Positions 57,214 through 64,000 of a stretch of DNA of 64,000 nucleotides are shown here, in pieces (within the stretch, counting starts at the first letter, position 1; every line of letters starts with the position of its first letter). The DNA lies in the NCBI GenBank assembly GCA_031841125.1, contig CM063114.1:57062955-57126954 (forward strand). The letters run 5' to 3'. The stretch is from Acanthococcus lagerstroemiae (Eukaryota; Arthropoda; Insecta; Hemiptera; Eriococcidae). Below the pieces are notes generated by a model. The model had not been told where the DNA came from. It saw only the letters and a list, made by a program, of their open reading frames with translations, and ran no database searches. Position numbers and translations under genes: made by a program.

Positions 57214-57622
57214 GTTATCTTTGTCACATACTATGGAAATCATGTACGATGTTCACTAGCAACAATGCACACTCTTGTTGGTCTTGTCGCAGTGGCGTTA
57301 TCTTTGTCACATACTATGGTAATTGCGTAGGATGTTCACTAGCAACATTGCACACTCTCATCAGTCTTGTTGCAGTGGCGTTATCTTTGTCACATTTACT
57401 ATAGGATGTTCACTAGAAACATTGCACACTCTTGTTGGTCTTGTTGCAGTGGCGTTATCTTTGTCACACTTACTATGAGAATCGCGTAAGATGTTCTCTA
57501 GCAAAATTGCACACTCTCATCGGTCTTGTTGCAGTGGCGTTATCTTTGTCACACTTACTATGGGAATTGCGTGGATGTTCACTAGCAACATTGCACACTC
57601 TTGTCGGCCTTGTCGCAGTGGT
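57214..57622 (+). repeat. Tandem array, five units of about 74-85 bp
   Basis: Units start GTTATCTTTGTCACA at 57214, 57297, 57380, 57454 and 57539. Shared words are GATGTTCACTAGCAACA, TTGCACACTCT and GTCTTGTTGCAGTGGC. The third unit lacks about 10 bp. Confidence 0.95.
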
Positions 57623-57844
57623 GTTTGCAACAAAGACCACAAAGAGAGAAGTGGAGATTTCCTTAATTTAAATAGCAGGGTGTTCACCAGCAAAAATGAG
57701 CGTTCAGGAAGCGCATGCGCATGCTATGTGGTGAGTGGGTGGATGCAGCTTCATTCTTCATTGACACTCATTATTTGTATATACTGATACTGATCATAAG
57801 TTTTTGATACTGGTGATTTTTTGGTGGAGGGGATGGGGGAAGGC

Positions 57845-57900
57845 ACAGACCCGCCAGTTGAACATCTGGGAAAGAGCACCACGCTACACCACTGGCGTCG
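57845..57900 (-). other. Possible tRNA-like fragment
   Basis: On the minus strand CCAGTGGTGTAGCGTGG resembles a polymerase III A box. The rest is too degenerate to call. It may be the head of another SINE. Confidence 0.3.
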
Positions 57901-57974
57901 AAGAGTGTGCAGCCGCAGTCCGCTTTACCTGCCACGTGTTTTCATGACATTGAGCTAGCTAACCACAATGAGCA

Positions 57975-58224
57975 CACGATAGTATCAGTCTTTTTGATCT
58001 GGTGGTAACACTTCCTGCGATTGTAGTGTTTTGTTCGTTCGAACTGGCGGGGGTTACAGGGTGCGCTATCTTTCTACCTTGACGGATACTGTAGTCGCTG
58101 TGTTCGCTAGGATGTTAGCGATGGTACATATTCGAATATCAAGCTTTTTCCGGCGATGGTGGGACTCGAACCCGAGACTCGAGGATTACGAAGCGGACAC
58201 GTTACTACTCGGCCACGCTGTGAC
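57975..58224 (-). mobile_element. tRNA-derived SINE, copy 2
   Basis: The head on the minus strand (58224-58149) has an A box GTGGCCGAGTAGT and a B box GGGTTCGAGTCCC (58161-58173), both close to consensus and suggesting a serine- or leucine-type tRNA ancestor. The body matches 40503-40752. No acceptor-stem pairing, so not a tRNA gene. Confidence 0.8.
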
Positions 58225-59429
58225 TACTACAAGATTATTTAATCGGAAAAATAGTTCTCAAGTCAACTTCTTAACGCCATCATTTGCGGGCTCCTGGCAA
58301 GGAAACCGTTGAGAGGGACTCGTGATTCTAGAACTTGTTTTCTCCAACTCGAGTTTATCTGCTACTAAAGCTCTTCGGGCATGTCAGAAAACACCTTGTA
58401 CAAGTCTAATCAGACACATTCGAGTGTCAACTTGACAGAAGCAGATGGTAGAATAACAAAACAATATTCGAGAAGTTATCTGAGAACTTATTAAAATATG
58501 CCAGTGTCTCAGTGCGTGATAAAATATAAGAAAACAATTAAACCGACTGTGAAATAATCATGTACACCTTATCGATGACCTGATATAATGAGTGTTAGAG
58601 CCCTGTTTCTTATTCACTGCGTGCCCCTTATCTATGTTCTTTTGGGATTTTATGGTATTATAGAGCAAACGAAGTTACGTTATCGCGTTTTCCAACCTCA
58701 AATGTAGAGCACCGACAGCTTCGCACATTTTTTGAGTGCTTGCAGTACGCTACATCGGAAATTAATGAGTGATATTTTTGCAAAATGAGTACGAAAAATA
58801 GATTACAGTTCACCGATATTAATCCAGCACTTGGCGGAAAATCACGACTGGGTACCTCTCATTAGAATGAGTAGGACTTGAGAGGAGGTGGAGCAGTTTC
58901 TCGAATACAGAATACGCGTGAGGTATCATTTTACTCCCGTTTCCTAAAAATTTGTTATCTTATAGATTTATGGATTAACTAAACAGTTATCAGGCCAAGC
59001 TCGCTTACCCAAAAAGTCACTGTTGAATCCGCCCCCCTCCCTCCCGGGTCTTATTTATTCCGAAATATTATTTTCGAGAATTTATCTCATTTCCCGATGA
59101 AAACGAGTCATTACCTGCACTGTTGTTTTTCAACTCTCGAGAAAATATTTAGAAAATGAAGAAATTTTACGTTTTAGGTGATTCATAATAAACTAGTTTG
59201 ATTTTTCCTCTTCCCCTGTTATGGATTTGTGGCTGATGACATAAGTAAGATATAATTCTTAGTTCTTCGTCATATTGAAGATCACTTTTCCCACTAGTCA
59301 TGATGTAGCACACTGTGGAAATAAGAGAAATGGTTATCAATCTCATTAAGCTTTCTGTATAACCAATATATGACTATGTTGGCGGTTTCGCTGAGTAGTT
59401 GTACTACCTAAACCATAAAATAGCGTATA
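58225..59429. other. No gene seen
   Basis: AT-rich, non-repetitive. No coding motif recognised. Confidence 0.35.
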
Positions 59430-59933
59430 CAGGGTGTCTACTGGCCTGAAAGTCATGATTTCAAAAAAACTCATGCGAGTCATGAAAAGTCATGGTATTT
59501 CATCCAAAACTCGAAAAAGTCATGATATTTCATCATGTAATTGTTCACAATATTTCCATTACCAAAAAGAAAACAAAAAATCAGTTTTTATTCATTTATG
59601 TAATGAGAAAAAATATTGAGTGAATATTTATTATAGAAGTTGTATTGGTTTAGCGTTGGTGTTAAGTGAGAAGTATTTTGTAATTTCTTCCAAAAATATT
59701 TTCCGAAGTTGTTTGTGTCAGGCTTATCATTCCTTATATTCTTCAGAAATTTGTTGAGAAAATAGATTATTATTATTATTATTGTTATTGAAAATTCGAA
59801 TCTTAAAACAACGAACGTTGATTTCTGAGGGGTCGGGTTTTTAAAATATAAATTAACAAAAATGAAGGACTTCTCAATTTTTTTTTGCAACTTCAGCACT
59901 TTTCAGGACTTTTTAGCACCTGTAGACACCCTG
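59430..59933. mobile_element. CAGGGTGTC-type MITE, no target duplication seen
   Basis: CAGGGTGTCTACTGG and the inverse of CCTGTAGACACCCTG bound 504 bp. The left part repeats GTCATG- and TTTCATC-type words. Flanks GTATA and TCATC do not match, so either one flank mutated or the copy was rearranged. A TTA microsatellite lies at 59768-59785. Confidence 0.75.
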
Positions 59934-61768
59934 TCATCTTAATGCAGAATTTTTCTCGAAAGCAATCAATAGGTAGTACATATATTGAAGAGATAACAGA
60001 AATTTACTAAACTGAATCGTCTCTTCGATATTGAAAGGACTCCACTAATGTTAAAAATCGAATGAATAATAAAATAGAAAAAAATAAAAATAATAAAAAA
60101 TAATAACTGAACAACATTATTGAAAAATGCACAACTTACAATTTCTGTTACTTCTTCAGTTTCGAAATGGACAATAAGTGGTAATAATTGATTTCTGTTT
60201 CTCTGTCAAAATGGTCGCAAGTCGTAGCCATATTACACAAAGAATGACATTCTGCCCGGTAAACATTCATTTCAAAATTTTCCAAAATTTTGGATTTGAA
60301 TTTTTCCGCGACGATTTCTGTGCGACCAGTTTTGAAAAATAGCAGAAGATAATACACTGAAAATGGAATAAAAATTGTTATTACCACCAGCTGTCTATCT
60401 CGAAAATTGAAGGGTTATAAAACTGAAAGTTATGCACTTCAAAAGAATATACTCAAATTTCCACAACTTGCGTAGCCACTTCAGTATCAGGGGGTAGTAG
60501 GCAATTCAATTTGGTAAACCTTTGACATACTCTCGACGGTTCTGCCTACTAATTACCTGGAGAAAAATCTGAATTTGAATTAGAAGTCAGACCCGCAATG
60601 AAAGTTTTTTTTTTTTTTTCAAATTCTGAAAACTTATAGCCCCCTTCAATCTTGACAATAGACAATACATATTATAAACACATAACGTCTTCTGTCCCTC
60701 TTGCCGAGAACCGTCACCTCCTACTGGCTTGGCATAGTCAACTAGAAAACCATATATTACCCGAGATCATGTCGGATGTTGGTTAACATAGTCGTAGCAA
60801 GAAAACTGACTTAATCCCAAACTCTAGATATCGCAATTATTTTCAATTGCATTTCATTCATTTCAACCATCAAAAAATAAAAATAAAAATTAGATAAAAT
60901 AAGGGGAATACGGATAACCAAGTGATTACAAGGGAGGCGGGGCGTGGTCGAAATTGTGCTATAAACTAACGACATTGGTATAATTTACAGGATGGCTCAT
61001 AGAATGTTCCTCCTACTTTTTTATTGCGAAGTCGGATCGATATGGAACACGCAAGGATCCAAGGATCTTTGAGTAGCAGGGTCCTCTTTTTTTTCTTCTT
61101 CTTTTTTTTTCCTAAGTAGAAACAATTTCTCTCTTCTACCCCAAAAAACTTACGAAATTTTAAATGGGAAGATATCGAACAACGTATCTAAACATGGATA
61201 TTCTGGGTAGCTGATTACAAATACCGCATCAGATTTTTGAGTCAGCTCCGATTTGGATCCAAAAAGTTAAATTTTAGACCTAAAATGGTCAAAATTGAGT
61301 CGAAAAATCGAACGGAGTAGGAGTTCTTTGAATCACTGACTATGAAAACCACATCAGATGTTTCAGACCCTACCCAGATTTAGGCCCAAAAAGCCAAATG
61401 ATTTTTCAAGCCAAATTAATTTTACCCATTTCAGGTCTGAAATTAAATCTTTGGCTTAAATCGAGACTGCATTAAAATTCTAATGCAATATTTGGAATCG
61501 CTGATCCAATTAGATACTTCTGTAAGAAAATTCTAATTTTTACCCTTATTGACATGGATATGTCTATTCGCTGCCCCCCCCCCCCTATCCTATTTCCGAC
61601 CGACATGGAACTTGATTCCAGTTTAGTTTACAATCCAGTTCAGTTGTGCGTATTGCGTGAAGCCAGTCAGTATGATTCAGCTCTTCATGGTTTCAGGTCA
61701 GTGGTCCACATTTCAAGGTTTTGAAAAAATTCTTTCCTTTTTAATTTCAGAGGAACTTTCCGAACAGG
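59934..61768. other. No gene seen; weak tandem at 61205-61500
   Basis: Around 61210 and 61338 two units begin CTGATTACAAATACCGCATC and CTGACTATGAAAACCACATC, with a remnant near 61499. The remaining sequence is AT-rich with T and C runs. Confidence 0.4.
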
Positions 61769-62166
61769 GACACACCTTTTTCTCCCACTCCTTCAAGCGG
61801 CCGGAACTCGCCGCGGAGTCACATTACTCAGCCTCGATGAGAGCTTGTTGGAAAGGTAATTTTTCGCTCTTCTGTGTGGTAACAGTTCAGAACATCGGAT
61901 TTGTTCGTGAGCTCCGAAAAACCGCGAAGAAGCGACGCAGGCATTCGCATTCTTTTCTCATTCTCTTTCATAATTCTCTTCTCTCTCTCCCTCTTTCTCT
62001 CTCCCACCCGTAAATTTTGTCCCTTCGTTATTGCGATGTTTTTCTATAGAAATCACCAAAATCTCAAAATTGATGTTTCGACCAAAATTTTTTAATTTTT
62101 TTTTTCGCGTTTTCTGAGACTTGGATCATTTGACAAAGTTACCTCTTTTTATAGAAACTGCCACTT
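61769..62166 (-). mobile_element. 600 bp repeat family, copy G (truncated, inverse)
   Basis: About 400 bp in inverse orientation, complete at the right (ATAGAAACTGCCACT) and cut at the left in the AAGGTGTGTC region. Pyrimidine-rich tract at 61950-62010. Confidence 0.8.
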
Positions 62167-62720
62167 ATAGACTGAATGAGGCATAATGAAAACTTCACAA
62201 GTCTTGGAGAGTCCCAACTAAATACTGAAAAATCAGTTGAAAGTCATGAAAGTTTGAAAAATTATACTAAATAGTAACGAGTCGTTGACCTTTGAAGTCT
62301 TGCAGTGGAGTTTCAATCAACGTTAAAGAGGTCAGAATAAGTCTGAAGAACATGTATTCAAGCCTTGATGAGTTTTAAAGAGTTGTAATGGAGTATGGAA
62401 ATTTTCATAGAGTCTTACGAAATCTGAGTGACTCCTGACAACTCATAACGTAATCTGAATGAGTCTTAATAAGCTACAACGTAGCCCAAATAGCTTTTCA
62501 CGAATCGATATGTTATTTGAATACGTATCAATGGAATCTTAGCTGAACCCAAAGGAAAGTAAATGGATCCCTGAAATTTTGTTACAACTCAGTCATGACT
62601 GATCAAATCTGTATTTAATCCAAAGAGGGTTTGACATAGTTTCAAGGATTTAAAAATCATAACGGACTTTGAGCAGGGTTCAAAAAGTTCCTAGCGAATT
62701 TCAACAAGTCATAGAGGAGT
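62167..62720 (+). repeat. Degenerate array of GAGTCTTA/GAGTTTTAA-like words
   Basis: Short words such as GAGTCTTACGAA, GAGTCTTAATAA, GAGTTTTAAAGA and CGAGTCGTTGA recur at irregular 20-40 base steps. Same theme as 42716-43012. Confidence 0.4.
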
Positions 62721-63252
62721 CGACGTCTTAACGGTATTCCTTAGTCAGTCTTCAGAAATTCAAGTTTACAGAAACATGTGCGAAAATTTTTGATACCAAT
62801 TCTGAAACTGTACGGCAAGAAAAATATCATGAACAAAATTGAGATTAACTTTCTGAAATGGGCTTGGCTGTTCGGAAGAGAGGGCATTGCCTGTTTTTCT
62901 ACCAATTAGTCAGCATATCAGTCATGTTCGTCAATTTTCATACCTTGTCTACCGTCAGTCTTCACTTTCCTATTTTACTGGCGAACTGGATCCTAGAGCT
63001 TTTTTTCTCTCCTGGAATGGAAGTGAATAGAGGCGGAGACCAAGTTTTCAACACAATGAGAAATTAAGATTCTTTGAAATTTTGGAAGACTCAGTGATAC
63101 TTTCTGTATTAAAAGAGCTAGAGACATAAGCCCCCGGCATAAGATTCTAAGGGAAACATAGCCATAGAGGATGACAAGACATATGAACAGACAGTGATGT
63201 TCGTATGAACTGTCGACTAGACAGGGCCACATACATATACATCAGGATTGAG

Positions 63253-63293
<41 letters not shown>

Positions 63294-64000
63294 GAGACTT
63301 CTTCGGTCTGCCTAGCCAGTGGCCTGCTTGTGCTCACTTTTTCTAATTTCAAGGAGCACCAAACACTTTGAGTTCCTAGTTCTCGACAAATCCAGAAACA
63401 GAAAAGGCTGCAGTTCTGTTGGCACGAGTACGGACATTGTGCTACAGAACTCAATTAGTGCCAAGCTCCAAAATTGTGAGAATTGCGTTTGCGATGCGGT
63501 GTGGGTGAGAAATCTGAAATCGAAAAACCGCCTTCATTAGCCTTCGCTCGGGAACGATATTTTTAAATCGTTTCATCGAAAATCGAGAAGTGTACAAAAC
63601 CGAAAAAAAAAATAGACTCGTGAAAACGATAAAAAAGGAATCGGCGAGGCGTATATATTGATCGCCGCTAATAATATGGCCGCGTCTATCGCGATCAATT
63701 AAATAATTTTACAATATTCCGTTCGTCTCGAAGATAAACTGAAACAACTGTCGAAGACAATTAACCGTCACTATTGTCGTCCGTGAGTCAGCAAACCGGC
63801 AATTTCCTCGCCAAATAGAATTCTAATACTAATTCTGCTACCGCAAATCCAGTGTCATGGTTGTAAAAATACGACCTATAGCAAGAACCGTCTCTGCGAG
63901 AGAAAAAAAAAAGGAAGGTAAAATCGATGAATTTAATTCATCAAAATGTCCGATAACAGAGATTACCTTGCCGAGAATTCAATATTATAATGAAAAATAC
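62721..64000. other. No gene seen; microsatellite and a regulatory-like stretch
   Basis: A GA microsatellite is at 63258-63291. Positions 63640-63800 have TATCGCGATCAATTAAATAA and other homeodomain-like words in complex sequence and might be a conserved non-coding element. The frames here have no known motif. Confidence 0.3.
63258..63291. repeat. GA dinucleotide microsatellite
   Basis: About 16 uninterrupted GA units. Confidence 0.95.

Noticed and set aside
57214..57622. CRISPR-like repeat array
   Set aside because: Whole units repeat with no unique spacers, and the DNA is eukaryotic; it is a plain tandem array.
58149..58224. tRNA gene on the minus strand
   Set aside because: Good A and B boxes but no acceptor-stem pairing and a shared SINE body.
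1..64000. LTR retrotransposons, Helitrons or viral-type integrations
   Set aside because: No long terminal repeats with protease/integrase motifs, no Helitron ends with a replication protein, and no viral-type reading was seen.

Overview
The window looks like non-coding DNA (a long intron or intergenic tract) from an invertebrate animal, most likely an arthropod. This is inferred from the mix of elements: R1-like and RTE-like LINEs, a Penelope-like element with a GIY-YIG nuclease, many hAT-type non-autonomous elements, a pogo/Tigger fragment and a tRNA-derived SINE. The DNA is AT-rich and I see no intact host gene. Every recognisable protein fragment belongs to a transposable element, and nearly all of them carry stops, frameshifts or nested insertions.

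Layout. 0-9 kb: a possible exon edge, a 3' LINE relic, a 2.26 kb foldback element with about 220 bp arms, and a decayed Penelope-like element followed by a candidate hammerhead ribozyme. 9-13 kb: an R1-type LINE sitting inside a snapback repeat that ends in a 44 bp-arm hairpin. 13-26 kb: small hAT-type elements with clear 8 bp target duplications, a 2.46 kb hAT-like element (transposase relic, 5 bp duplication) interrupted by a Tigger relic, and an internally deleted LINE. 26-36 kb: degenerate repeats, a tandem array of about 450-500 bp units flanked by two copies of one short element, and a near-ideal recursive-splice-type site at 34,779/34,780. 36-39.5 kb: a 27 bp minisatellite (9 codons per unit) in higher-order blocks. 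40-48 kb: a SINE, a long-arm inverted-repeat element with 14 bp flanking repeats, and a 5 bp-duplication element.

48.46-54.96 kb is a multi-level nest: a 5 bp-duplication element holds an RTE LINE, which is split by a second element of the same family (itself holding three more) and by an 8 bp-duplication hAT element, which in turn holds a 600 bp repeat plus 303 bp copied from around 34.7 kb. 55-64 kb: another LINE relic, an 84 bp tandem array, a second SINE copy and more short elements.

Two observations deserve most attention. The first is the juxtaposed branch point, polypyrimidine tract, 3' splice site and 5' splice site at 34.75 kb, present again at 52.5 kb. The 303 bp around it differ at 6 positions between copies, while the adjoining repeat copies differ far more. 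The second is a group of elements sharing a CAGGGTGTC-type terminus and 5 bp target duplications, several of which carry short subterminal words repeated in direct orientation at both ends. All family names and homologies are judged by eye.
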